From Actinomycetospora sp. NBRC 106378 (lineage in GTDB: Bacteria; Actinomycetota; Actinomycetes; Mycobacteriales; Pseudonocardiaceae), in the NCBI RefSeq assembly GCF_030269685.1, contig NZ_BSTT01000002.1:434001-498000 (forward strand): DNA of 64,000 nucleotides, read 5' to 3'. The notes below the pieces were generated by a model that made no database searches, was not told the origin of the DNA, and worked only from the letters and a program-made list of their open reading frames with translations. Position numbers and translations under genes: made by a program. The first letter of the stretch is position 1; each line of letters opens with the position of its first letter. Positions 15,622-23,850 of this stretch are shown here, piece by piece.

Positions 15622-17157
15622 TCACCTCATCGCGTTCTTGTAGACGCGGATGTAGTCGACCTTCATCTGCTTCGACATGGCTCCGGACGGCGGCGGGCCG
15701 GCCCAGCCACCGACGGCGAGGTCGACGATGATGCTCTGCGGGTGGCTCTGGATCGCGCTCCAGAGACCGGCCTGCTTCGCGTTGGCCTGGGCGGCCGTGA
15801 TGGTGCGCACCGGCTGGTCGTCGATCGACCACGTGATGTGGCCGTTCGTGCTGTTGTCCCAGTCGATCGCGTAGGTGTGCCAGCCGGACACGTCGCCGGA
15901 GGGCACGGTCGCCGAGGTCCCCCAGTTCACATCCGGCGAGCCGTAGTGGATGGTCTGGTGGACGACGTTGGCGGCGTCCTTCGTGCCGATGTTCTCCATG
16001 ATGTCGATCTCGCCGATGGTGGGCCATTCCTGACCCGTGCTCGGGTTGCCGATCGTCCAGAACGCCGGCCACAGGCCCTGGCCCAGCGGGAGCTGCATCC
16101 GGGCCTCCCAGTGGCCACCCGCCTGCTCGAACGTCGGAGCCCCCTGCTTCGACCAGTCGCGCATCGTCAACCGTGCGCTCGCGTGGGTGCAGACGTTCGG
16201 TCCGCACTTCTGGCTGGTGTCCGGCTTGGTGTCGGCGGTGATGACGAGGTTGCTGCCGTCCTGGACGGCGTGGTCGTCGCGGTACTGCACGGTGGTGTTG
16301 TTGCAGCTGTCGGCGTTCTTCCAGCAGGGGTCGGTGAACCAGACGGTCCTGCCCAGACCGGAGTTGGCGTTCCCGCCGGCGTTGCCGTTGAACTCCTGCG
16401 AGAAGGTGACCGGGTTCGAGGCGGTGGTCGTGAGGATCCGGTGGGGGTCGAGGTTGAACCACGTGCCGTTCACCTGGACCGCGACGAACACGTCGTAGGA
16501 CCCGGCGTCGAAGGTGCGGGCGGCCGAGGTGAAGGTGTAGCCCGACGTCGGGATGGAGGCGGACTTCGCCCCGGGGAAGTCGAAGGCCGCGCCGGAGCCG
16601 TTGCGTGCGGCGATGGTGACGGCCTGGACGGCGACGGTGGTGCTGGTGGCGTGGAGCTTGGCGGAGGCGGTCACGCTCTGCCCGGGCGCGGCGGTCGGCA
16701 GCGTCAGGCTGTCCACGACGACCCCGGACGACGCCCCGCCCACCGTGAAGGATCGATGCGGATCGAGGTTGTACCAGGTGCCGGAGATCTGGACGGCGAC
16801 GAATGCGTCATAGGTCCCGGCCGCGAAGGTGCGGGAGCCTGCGGTGAAGGTGTAGCCCGTCGTCGGGACGGCGGCGCTGGTGGCGCCGGGGAAGTCGAAC
16901 TGGGCTCCCGAGGTGTTCCGGACAGCGATCGTCACGGCCTGGACGTTCACCGTGCCGCTGGTCGACCGGACCCGCGCCGACGCGCCGACCGACTGTCCCG
17001 GCTGCGCCGACGTCGGCACCGTCAGGAGGTCGACGACGATGCCGGGTGCGGCCGAGGCCGTCGGTGCGAGGGCGAGGGAGGTGCCGAGCGGGACGAGGAG
17101 AAGGGCCAGCCCCGCGAGGAGGCTCAGAAGCCGGCGAGAGAGCGCCTGCCTGGTCAT
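15622..17157 (-). CDS. Secreted GH16 family glycoside hydrolase with two N-terminal beta modules
   Basis: The 511-residue protein has a signal peptide (RRLLSLLAGLALLLVPLGTS, cleavage near ASA). Two tandem repeats of about 100 residues each follow; each has a VVDLLTVPTSAQPGQSV-like start, AVTIAVRN, TSGYTFTSAARTF, and a WYNLDPHR end. The C-terminal GH16 domain carries the catalytic EIDIMEN motif near residue 382. GH16 enzymes cut beta-1,3/1,4-glucans or galactans, so it may digest fungal or plant glucan or remodel the cell's own glycan. A paralogue with identical architecture is at 39488-41050. The upstream region holds a three-unit 10-bp array and a hairpin shared with the CHAP gene at 18660-19958. 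Confidence 0.9.
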   Translation of the reverse strand: MTRQALSRRLLSLLAGLALLLVPLGTSLALAPTASAAPGIVVDLLTVPTSAQPGQSVGASARVRSTSGTVNVQAVTIAVRNTSGAQFDFPGATSAAVPTTGYTFTAGSRTFAAGTYDAFVAVQISGTWYNLDPHRSFTVGGASSGVVVDSLTLPTAAPGQSVTASAKLHATSTTVAVQAVTIAARNGSGAAFDFPGAKSASIPTSGYTFTSAARTFDAGSYDVFVAVQVNGTWFNLDPHRILTTTASNPVTFSQEFNGNAGGNANSGLGRTVWFTDPCWKNADSCNNTTVQYRDDHAVQDGSNLVITADTKPDTSQKCGPNVCTHASARLTMRDWSKQGAPTFEQAGGHWEARMQLPLGQGLWPAFWTIGNPSTGQEWPTIGEIDIMENIGTKDAANVVHQTIHYGSPDVNWGTSATVPSGDVSGWHTYAIDWDNSTNGHITWSIDDQPVRTITAAQANAKQAGLWSAIQSHPQSIIVDLAVGGWAGPPPSGAMSKQMKVDYIRVYKNAMR

Positions 17158-17232
17158 GGTCGTGAGATTCCGATCCGGGAGAGCCGGTCCCCGCGCCGGC
17201 GGTGGAGCCCGACCGAACGGCGCGGGCGGCGT

Positions 17233-17260
17233 CGCGAGGGCGCCCCCCGATGCCCTCGCG
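17233..17260 (-). promoter_or_regulatory. Leader hairpin of the GH16 gene (shared module)
   Basis: CGCGAGGGC (17233-17241) and GCCCTCGCG (17252-17260) form a perfect 9-bp stem. The loop reads ATCGGGGGGC on the gene strand. A related hairpin with the same G-run loop lies at 20032-20065. The distance from the start codon is 75 nt here and 73 nt there. Confidence 0.55.
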
Positions 17261-17298
17261 CCAGCACTTTCTGCCAGCGCGGTCACCGTCGGTGGAGC

Positions 17299-17328
17299 GG
17301 TCCTGGACGGTCCTGGACGGTCCTGGAC
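17299..17328 (-). repeat. Three tandem 10-bp palindromic units upstream of the GH16 gene
   Basis: GGTCCTGGAC occurs three times head to tail with no spacer. Each unit contains the 9-bp dyad GTCCTGGAC. The 10-bp period puts all units on the same helical face, as expected for cooperative protein binding. A degenerate version (CCTCCGGGAC, GATCCGGGAC, GGTCCCGGAC) lies at 20103-20132, at almost the same distance from the shared hairpin (38 nt here, 37 nt there). Confidence 0.65.
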
Positions 17329-17420
17329 GGAACGCGACACGATCGGGGACCCACGGATGCCCGCTGTTCCGGAGCGTCGTCGTACGGCAAGATCGTCACC
17401 CGACCAGGGGGGCGTGGTCC

Positions 17421-18605
17421 GTGCCGTCGCCCCTGCCCGGCTCGAGCCGCCAGGAGCTTGCGTTGGTCTCTCCCGACGAGATCCGCGACCGTGAGACGTT
17501 CGGCGCCGCCATCCGATCACTCATGGGTCGGGGGCCGCTGTCGCGTGAGGAGTCCCTCCGGGTGACACGGGAGGCTCAGCAGCGGCACTTCGTGGTCGAG
17601 GAGCATCGCCGCGCGACGGTCTATGCCTGGCGCAACGGGAGCCTGCCGCAGAAGAGCGAGGGGCCCTACCTCGGTTTCCTGCTCGCCCACCGCGTTCCGG
17701 TCGACGAGCTCGGCTCCTGGATCCGGGCGCTCGAGCGGGCCCGCACGCAGGCAACGCCACCGGCGTCCGCACCATCGGACCCCGAACCGGTGCCTGAGGC
17801 AGAGGAAGCACGATGGCCCGACGGCGAAGGCGGGGCGCCGGCCGCGCCCGCGCAACCGTCCGACGAGGACAATGCCCGGCACCCGGGCCGTCGTCGCTGG
17901 CCGCTCGTCGCAGCGGGTGTCGGGCTGGTCGTTGTGCTGATCGGTGTCACGCTGGTCGTGCGGACCGCGGGGAGCGGTGCCGCTCCCCAGCTCGGCTCCC
18001 CGCTCCCGTCCACGGTCGAAGAGCCCTTCCTGCGGGAGGACTTCGACGAGCTGTCCGGTGTCCTCTGGCGGCCGCCGTCCGAGCCTGCACACATGTTCGC
18101 CGCCGATCGGGTCCTCAATCTCGTCGGGGCCACCGACGCCGACCCGCGTGAGATCGACGTCGACCTCGAGCCCCGCTCTCCACAGGACTTCCGCGAGATC
18201 GATTTCACCGTGAGCATCCGGGATGCGCGGGTGCCGGGGGCGGGCGGCGGGAGCCTGGTGCTGACCGAGCAGGACGGCCGGACCCACAAGCTCGTCTTCG
18301 GTCCCACGCCCAGCACGCCGCCCACGGAGGTGGCGGGAGCCCTGATCTGCAGCCGCCCGTCGTGTCGTAGTTATGACGACTACGACCCACCACCGCCCAC
18401 CCGTCCGTTCGAGTTCCTGAGCGGCGACGAGGTCGTGCCGTTCCGCGTCGTACAGAACGACGGCACGCTGACCTTCCTCATGCGCGGCCAGGTCATGGGA
18501 CAGGCGCCGCTGGCCACGCCGTTGCGGTCGTTCCGCTTCAACGCCTATTCCGGGCCCGAGGAGCGGTGGCGCATCACGGTGGACGCCCTGCGCGTCTACC
18601 GCTGA
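17421..18605 (+). CDS. HTH-like, single-pass membrane protein with an extracellular jelly-roll domain
   Basis: The 394-residue protein has an N-terminal helical domain (TFGAAIRSLMGRGPLSREES, later RRATVYAWRNGSLPQKSEG) resembling the XRE-type helix-turn-helix found at the start of many actinobacterial sensor proteins. An acidic Pro/Glu linker and one membrane helix follow (about residues 155-177), then an outside domain of about 190 residues with a concanavalin-like jelly-roll pattern (LREDFDELSGVLWRPPSE, FREIDFTVSIRDARV, RWRITVDALRVYR). Related LamG/DUF1080-type folds bind or cut sugars. GTG 17421 is chosen because AGGGGGG lies upstream; longer forms read through the repeat array. It is divergent from the GH16 gene, so it may sense its products. 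Confidence 0.65.
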   Translation: MPSPLPGSSRQELALVSPDEIRDRETFGAAIRSLMGRGPLSREESLRVTREAQQRHFVVEEHRRATVYAWRNGSLPQKSEGPYLGFLLAHRVPVDELGSWIRALERARTQATPPASAPSDPEPVPEAEEARWPDGEGGAPAAPAQPSDEDNARHPGRRRWPLVAAGVGLVVVLIGVTLVVRTAGSGAAPQLGSPLPSTVEEPFLREDFDELSGVLWRPPSEPAHMFAADRVLNLVGATDADPREIDVDLEPRSPQDFREIDFTVSIRDARVPGAGGGSLVLTEQDGRTHKLVFGPTPSTPPTEVAGALICSRPSCRSYDDYDPPPPTRPFEFLSGDEVVPFRVVQNDGTLTFLMRGQVMGQAPLATPLRSFRFNAYSGPEERWRITVDALRVYR

Positions 18606-18607
18606 CG

Positions 18608-18646
18608 CCGCCCGGGCACCGACCCACGAGGGGCGGTGCCCGGCGG
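18608..18646. terminator. Bidirectional terminator
   Basis: CCGGGCACCG (18612-18621) and CGGTGCCCGG (18634-18643) form a perfect 10-bp stem that extends with one bulge. It lies in the 54-nt gap between the convergent HTH/jelly-roll and CHAP genes. Confidence 0.75.
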
Positions 18647-18659
18647 TCGTGCCTCGGGG

Positions 18660-19958
18660 TCAGCCGGCCGCGGGGCTCACGTAGCCGTAGATGCCCGACT
18701 TCTGGCTCGATCGCGCGGTGACCGCGTCGCTGACGTTGCCGCCGATCGTGCGGACCGACCCGTCACTGTTCACCGCCACCACGAGGTCGACGTGCGAGGT
18801 GCTCGACGTGCTGCCGTAGAGGACGGCGTCACCGGGACGCACACCGGCGAGACCGGAGTGCGCGAGTCCCTTGCCCTTGCCCCAGTTCCAGATGCTCACG
18901 GCGCCGGGGTACCGCGGGATGTCGACGCCCGCCTTCTGCCAGACCCACGTGGCGAACAGCGCGCACCACTGGACGCACGGCCCGTAGGGGTTGCAGTTGT
19001 TCCCAGTCTCCTTCACGCCCAGCTGCGACTGCGCGAGCTGCACGATCTTGCCCCGCTGGTCGCTCGCGGTCGGGGCCGGAGGCGGCGGCGGGGTGTAGGA
19101 GATCCGGCCGCTGTACTTGGCGTCACCGAAGGCGAACACCCCACCGTCTCCGCCGGCGAGGAAGTACCCGGCCTTGGTCGCGGCGATGGTGAAGACGCCC
19201 GCGTTGAGCGGCTGGTCGGCCATCGACCCACGGAAGGTCGCGTCGCCGAAAGCGAACACCCCTCCGTCCGACGCGCCGAGCAGGTAACCCTTGCCCGACG
19301 GCGACGCGGCGATCCCGGTGATCGGGGAGTTGAGCGTCGTGCCGTTCATCCCGCCCGCGAACCCGGCGCTGCCGAAGGCGAAGACCCCGCCGTCCCCGGC
19401 GGTGAGCCAGTAGCCGGCGCCGTCCGGGGTCCCGGCGATGCCCACCACGGGCTGGTTGAGCGCCTTGCCCGCCATGGAGCCCGCGAACTTCGCGTCGCCG
19501 AAGGCGAAGACGCCGCCGTCGGCGCCGACGAGCCAGTATCCCTTGCCGGTGGGCGACGACGCGATCCCGACGACGGGTGCCGAGAGCGCCTTCCCGCCCA
19601 TCGACCCGAAGAAGCCGGCGTTGCCGAAGGCGAAGATGCCGCCGTCCTTGCCGGTGAGCCAGTAGCCGCCGCCGTCGGGGGTCGCTGCCATCGCCACGAT
19701 CGGTGCAGACAGGGTCTTGCCGCCCATCGAGCCGTAGAACGGCGCGTTACCGAAGCTGAACACCCCACCGTCGGCCGCGGCGATCCAGTATCCGCCGGTG
19801 GGGCCGTGCACGGCGAAGCCGGTCGCCGGCGTCGAGCTCGTGGGGGTGGCGGCGGTGGCGTAGGGGGCGAGGAGCGCCGATCCGATCGCCGAGCCGAGGA
19901 GGAGCGTGAGGCCCACGAGGAGGCCCACGAGCCTTCGGGGGAGCACGTGCCTGTTCAT
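18660..19958 (-). CDS. Secreted CHAP-domain amidase with a GG-repeat propeller-like N-terminal region
   Basis: The 432-residue protein has a signal peptide (RRLVGLLVGLTLLLGSAIGS). About six repeats of around 42 residues follow, each reading like GYWLVGADGGVFAFGDAKF followed by GSMGGKALSAPVVGIA; such repeats are frequent in secreted actinobacterial hydrolases and probably form a propeller. The C-terminal CHAP domain (from about residue 300) has the nucleophile Cys in CVQWCALFATWVW and His in SHVDLVV, so it should cut peptidoglycan peptides. ATG 19958 is used; an in-frame ATG 12 nt upstream is possible. It shares an upstream hairpin and 10-bp array with the GH16 gene. Confidence 0.85.
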   Translation of the reverse strand: MNRHVLPRRLVGLLVGLTLLLGSAIGSALLAPYATAATPTSSTPATGFAVHGPTGGYWIAAADGGVFSFGNAPFYGSMGGKTLSAPIVAMAATPDGGGYWLTGKDGGIFAFGNAGFFGSMGGKALSAPVVGIASSPTGKGYWLVGADGGVFAFGDAKFAGSMAGKALNQPVVGIAGTPDGAGYWLTAGDGGVFAFGSAGFAGGMNGTTLNSPITGIAASPSGKGYLLGASDGGVFAFGDATFRGSMADQPLNAGVFTIAATKAGYFLAGGDGGVFAFGDAKYSGRISYTPPPPPAPTASDQRGKIVQLAQSQLGVKETGNNCNPYGPCVQWCALFATWVWQKAGVDIPRYPGAVSIWNWGKGKGLAHSGLAGVRPGDAVLYGSTSSTSHVDLVVAVNSDGSVRTIGGNVSDAVTARSSQKSGIYGYVSPAAG

Positions 19959-20031
19959 GATCCGTTCCATCCGATGAGGGCCGGCCGCGCCGGCCGAGGA
20001 GCTCCGCCCGGCTCGGGACGAGGGGCGGGTT

Positions 20032-20065
20032 GTCGCGAGGACGCCCCCCGAGCGGCCCTCGCGAC
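20032..20065 (-). promoter_or_regulatory. Leader hairpin of the CHAP gene (shared module)
   Basis: GTCGCGAGG (20032-20040) and CCTCGCGAC (20057-20065) form a perfect 9-bp stem with a loop containing CGGGGGGCG on the gene strand. This is the counterpart of 17233-17260. Between start codon and hairpin both genes also carry a GC-rich GCCGGCGCGG dyad. Confidence 0.55.
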
Positions 20066-20102
20066 GGAACCCATCCATGCAGGTCATCGCCGTCGGAGAT
20101 CA

Positions 20103-20132
20103 CCTCCGGGACGATCCGGGACGGTCCCGGAC
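20103..20132 (-). repeat. Three degenerate 10-bp units upstream of the CHAP gene
   Basis: CCTCCGGGAC, GATCCGGGAC and GGTCCCGGAC follow each other with a 10-bp period. They match the GGTCCNGGAC unit of the exact array at 17299-17328. The segment between array and hairpin also conserves CCGACGG and TGAC words in both copies. Confidence 0.6.
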
Positions 20133-20258
20133 CGCGCTCACCCGGCCGGTCCGCGAACGGAGCCGACGATCACCCTCAGGGTCGTCTCGAAGTCAGCGGT
20201 CGGCCCTGCGCGCAGGTCTGCGTTCTGCCGCACACTCTCCGCTTTCGTCACTCTGACG

Positions 20259-21180
20259 ATGATTCACCGGCCTGCGGGCGGGGCCTGGGTCGTCGGCGCC
20301 CTGGGCGTCGTGACGCGAGCCGTCGCCTCCCGCACCCCGCGCTCGGTGCGCTGGCGGCAGGCCTCGTCCTGCTCGGGGTGGCCGAGGCCGGCGGGGCCTT
20401 CATGCCGCCGTCGCTCGCCGCGCTGAGCCCGCTCTTCTCCGGCGCGGGTCTCGTCGCCGTGGTCGTCGTGCTGTGGGGAAGTCTCGGGCTGGCCCGCCGG
20501 GCCCTGTTCGTGCTCGACGACGAGCAGGCGTCCCAGGAGGAGGAGCTGCGCCGCGCGGAGCAGCAATTGGCCCGGGCCGAGGCCCGCGACCACGACCTCC
20601 GCAACGGCCTCGCCGGGCTCGCCTCGGCGGCCGCCGTCATGGGTGGCGGCCGCCGAGGCGAGCCCGGCTGAGCCACGTGGTCGCCGACGAGCTCCGCCGT
20701 CTCGACGACCTCCCCCAGGGGCACACGGGCGACGATTCGCCGGACGCGCGGGGCCGCTACGCGGTGGCCCCCGCGCTCGAGGGCCTGGTGATGCTGCGGC
20801 GCAGCGCGGGACTGGACGTCCGGGCCGACGTGGAGCCCGACCTCCATGCCGTCGGATCGCCCCGCACCCTCGCCCAGGTCGTCACCAACCTGCTCTCGAA
20901 CGCCGCTCGGCACGCTCCGGGCAGCCCGGTCCGCATCACGGCCGTCACCCGCGACGGCTCGGCGGAGATCCGCGTCCGCGACTTCGGGCCCGGGATCCCG
21001 CCCGGGCAGGAGCGGGCCGTGCTCGAGCGGGGTGTCCACGACGCGAGCGCGGGCGGGCTGGGGCTCGGTCTGCACCTCTGCCAGACCCTGCTCGCCGCGG
21101 AGGACGCCGCCATCGAGGTCAGCGCGACCCGACACCAGGTGCCGGGCTGCGAGGTGCGCCTGGTCCTCCCGGCGTCGTGA
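20259..21180 (+). pseudogene. Sensor histidine kinase, frameshifted
   Basis: Two or three frames must be joined. From ATG 20259 one frame gives a hydrophobic start (GGAWVVGALGVVTRAV); a second gives a membrane segment (LGALAAGLVLLGVAEA, LVAVVVVLWGSLGLA), a coiled coil and a HDLRNGLAGL region with the likely phospho-His. After about 20660 a third frame gives RLSHVVADELRRLDDL and the ATPase: NLLSNAARHAPG (N box), VRDFGPGIP (G1) and GGLGLGLHLC (G2). The frame that contains the phospho-His stops at TGA 20669-20671. A one-base indel at about 20640-20670 would restore it. The stop overlaps the start of the response regulator (GTGA), so the pair forms a two-component system. It may be decayed or mis-assembled. 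Confidence 0.65.
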
Positions 21181-21872
21181 CGACGGCGAGCGGCGCGACC
21201 GAGGCCGGCCCTCCCTATCCCATCGCCGTGATCGACGATCACGAGCTCTTCAGCACCGCCCTCATCATGGCACTGCGCGGCGAGGGACTGCACACGTTCG
21301 CCGTGTCCGTCTCGGACGTGGGCCGGTTCCTCGGCGACGCCGACGCCGACACCGGGCTGGTCGTGCTCGATCTCGACCTCGGACAGGACGCCGAGGGGAC
21401 CTACCGCCACGGCGCCGACCTCGTCGGGCGCCTCCGGGAGCGGGGCTGGGCGGTGCTCGTGGTCAGCGGAAGCGTCGACGAGCCGGGAACCGCAGGGGCC
21501 ATAGCCGGTGGAGCCATCGGCTCGGTGCCCAAGTCGAGCTCCTTCGACGTGCTGCTCCCGGCAGCCCGCGGCGTGCCCTTGATGACGGAGGCCGAACGCC
21601 GGGAGTGGGTCGACCTCCACCGCCACTACCTGGCGCGCGAACGAGAACTCTCCCGTCGGCTCGCCCGATTGAGCCGCCGCGAGCGTGAGGTGCTCGAGCT
21701 CCTCGCCGAGGGCCGCCGCGCGGCGGCCGTAGCGGAGCGCCTCGTCGTCAGCATGCCGACCGTCCGCACCCAGATCCGGTCGATTCTCACCAAGCTCGAG
21801 GTCAGCTCCCAGCTCGAGGCCGTCGCCCTCTTCCGCCAGCAGCCCGACACAGGCCGAGGCCGCCGCGCCTGA
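21177..21872 (+). CDS. NarL/LuxR-family response regulator
   Basis: The 231-residue protein has a receiver domain with the acidic pair in IAVIDDHELF and the phospho-acceptor Asp in LVVLDLDLGQD; VLVVSGS and a Lys in VPKSSSFDVL complete the active site. The C-terminal LuxR-type helix-turn-helix is typical (LSRREREVLELLAEGRRAAAVAERLVVS, VRTQIRSILTKL). GTG 21177 overlaps the histidine kinase stop codon. Regulators of this class often bind palindromes of about 20 bp, so it is one candidate for the 22-bp palindrome seen at four promoters here; this is only a suggestion. Confidence 0.85.
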   Translation: MTTASGATEAGPPYPIAVIDDHELFSTALIMALRGEGLHTFAVSVSDVGRFLGDADADTGLVVLDLDLGQDAEGTYRHGADLVGRLRERGWAVLVVSGSVDEPGTAGAIAGGAIGSVPKSSSFDVLLPAARGVPLMTEAERREWVDLHRHYLARERELSRRLARLSRREREVLELLAEGRRAAAVAERLVVSMPTVRTQIRSILTKLEVSSQLEAVALFRQQPDTGRGRRA

Positions 21873-22316
21873 TCCTCATCACGCCGAGAGCCCGCGGCCC
21901 GAGTCGGGCTCGACCCCCGACCCCTCCAGCGTCCACGCCCGATCGGCTCCGCTCAGTCACCGAACGCTCGTGGGACGACACGCGTTCACTCGACCGTGAC
22001 ACGGCGGAAAGGTCAACGAAAGGCCAGGGCCGGAGAGTCTGGCCGTCGGGGGACACCACGCTCCGTGGCGATCATCCGCCTTGGTACAGACCCAAACAGG
22101 TCTGATCGGGGCAACTCGCGTCAGAGGTGCTGGGCGTGTCGGCCGGAAACGCCGCGCAAAGTATCTGAACCGAGTAACAGGGCGAGCGGTCTGGAGCGAT
22201 AGCCGGGTGAGGGGCACACGAACAGGGGCCGGCAGCGAACGGGCGACCCGGGTGGGCAGTGATCGCCGACCCATGTACGCTCTTGCACCGTCCGTGATCA
22301 GGGGGGGTCACCGGAA
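21873..22316 (+). other. Intergenic region upstream of the polysaccharide locus
   Basis: I see no gene in these 444 bases. A dyad CAGACC-6 nt-GGTCTG lies at 22087-22104. TACGCT at 22276-22281 is a plausible -10, followed by the GGGGGGG ribosome site (22301-22307) and the GTG start of the priming transferase at 22317. This would give a leader of about 30 nt. Confidence 0.4.
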
Positions 22317-23804
22317 GTGACACAGCAGCAGGAACTTGAGGCGACGGCGTCGTCTCAGGCGCCTACGCAGGGAGCACCCGCGCAGCGGGATCGCTCTGGC
22401 GCGGAGCGCCTCGACACGCCGTCCCTCGCCCAGACCGTCTATGTGACGAGCCGGCCGATCCTCGGGATCGGCTCAGCGCGCGGCATCGCAGCCTGGATGA
22501 TCGTTCCTCCGGTCGATGCGGTGATGCTGCTCCTGCCGCTCCTCTGGGCGCCCGAGCACTTCAAGGCCATCGTCCTCATGGCGGCCGTCTCGATCGCTCT
22601 GCTCTTCGGCGCCGGTCGTTACCGCGCACGTCTGCACCTGAGCGTCCTCGACGAGATTCCGACGCTCTTGGGGCGCCTGCTCACGGCCGCCGCCGTGGTC
22701 GCGACCCTCTTCGCGCTCGTGAACCAGACCGCAGAGGTTGGTCCCTTCCTAGGATTGCTGCTGGGCACCATCGGGCTAGTCCTCGCGGGGCGGTTCCTCA
22801 CGACGACGCTGATCCTCACTGCTCGCCGCCGCCGCATCGTGGCGCACAAGACCATCATTGTCGGTGGAGGCGTGCGGGCGGCCGAGATGGCAACGCTCCT
22901 CAACCGCTACCCCCAGTACGGGCTCGTGCCGCTCGGCTTTGTCGACGACGACGGCGACGGCGCCGAGGCCGGACGAGTCATCGGTCATCTGGGCGAGGTC
23001 CAAGACCTTGAGTTGCTCGTTCCGGCCACCGGTGCCGACGTTCTGCTTGTCGCAGACGGCAACCTCGCCGAGACCGAGCTCCTCGACATCGTGCGCAGCC
23101 CCGAGTGCGAGGACTGCGATCTCCTCGTCATCCCGAGGCTCCCGCAGTTCCACACGCAGGTTGGTCATGTCGACCACATTGGGTCCGTCCCTGTCATGCG
23201 CATCAGGAACCCCTCCCTCGAGGGTCCCTCTTGGGCTGTCAAGCGTGCCTTCGATGTCGTGATTAGCGGTCTGGCGCTCCTTGTCCTGGCACCGATCATG
23301 GCGATGTGTGCGCTGGCCGTGCGCCTCGAAGGAGGGCCTGGTGTGCTCTTCCGGCAAGACCGAGTCGGGCGTGATGGTCAGCTCTTCTCATGCCTCAAGT
23401 TTCGCTCGATGAAGCCGGCGACCTTCTCCGAATCAGCTACGCAGTGGAACATTGCAAATGACAAACGTGTGGGGCCAGTCGGGAAGGTACTCCGTCGGTC
23501 CTCTCTGGACGAATTGCCGCAGCTTTGGAGCATTCTGCGTGGGGATATGACGCTTGTCGGCCCGCGACCGGAGCGTCCGCACTTCGTCGACAAGTTCTCG
23601 ATTGAGGTGGACCGTTATGCTCATCGCCACCGTGTTCGGGCGGGATTAACGGGCCTGGCGCAGGTGAGCGGGCTCCGCGGCGACACCCCTATCAGCGATC
23701 GCGCGCGATTCGATAACTACTACATCGAGAACTGGTCGCTTTGGCTGGACGCGAAGGTTATCCTCAGGACCTTCGGGGAGGTAATCTTCGCTCGGGGCCG
23801 CTAG
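22317..23804 (+). CDS. Polyprenyl glycosylphosphotransferase (WbaP/CpsE-type priming enzyme)
   Basis: The 495-residue protein starts the glycan on undecaprenyl phosphate. It has a cluster of about four to five membrane helices (residues 60-180), a nucleotide-fold middle domain (HKTIIVGGGVRAAEMATLL, about 185-310), one further helix (FDVVISGLALLVLAPIMAMC), and the bacterial sugar transferase domain. That domain has VLFRQDRVGRDGQLFSCLKF, LRRSSLDELPQLWSIL, MTLVGPRPERP and AGLTGLAQVSG. It is the first gene of the locus and is still high in GC; the next gene begins the AT-richer part. The start is GTG 22317 with a G-run site. Confidence 0.9.
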   Translation: MTQQQELEATASSQAPTQGAPAQRDRSGAERLDTPSLAQTVYVTSRPILGIGSARGIAAWMIVPPVDAVMLLLPLLWAPEHFKAIVLMAAVSIALLFGAGRYRARLHLSVLDEIPTLLGRLLTAAAVVATLFALVNQTAEVGPFLGLLLGTIGLVLAGRFLTTTLILTARRRRIVAHKTIIVGGGVRAAEMATLLNRYPQYGLVPLGFVDDDGDGAEAGRVIGHLGEVQDLELLVPATGADVLLVADGNLAETELLDIVRSPECEDCDLLVIPRLPQFHTQVGHVDHIGSVPVMRIRNPSLEGPSWAVKRAFDVVISGLALLVLAPIMAMCALAVRLEGGPGVLFRQDRVGRDGQLFSCLKFRSMKPATFSESATQWNIANDKRVGPVGKVLRRSSLDELPQLWSILRGDMTLVGPRPERPHFVDKFSIEVDRYAHRHRVRAGLTGLAQVSGLRGDTPISDRARFDNYYIENWSLWLDAKVILRTFGEVIFARGR

Positions 23805-23850
23805 ATGTCAGTGGAAAGTCAGTACGCGAAAGCATTCTGCGGGGATCGTC

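Noticed and set aside
17158-20259. c-di-AMP (ydaO-type) riboswitch before the secreted hydrolases
   Set aside because: Such switches often precede actinobacterial wall hydrolases, but I could not find their conserved core words. The structures here are a simple hairpin and a 10-bp DNA array.
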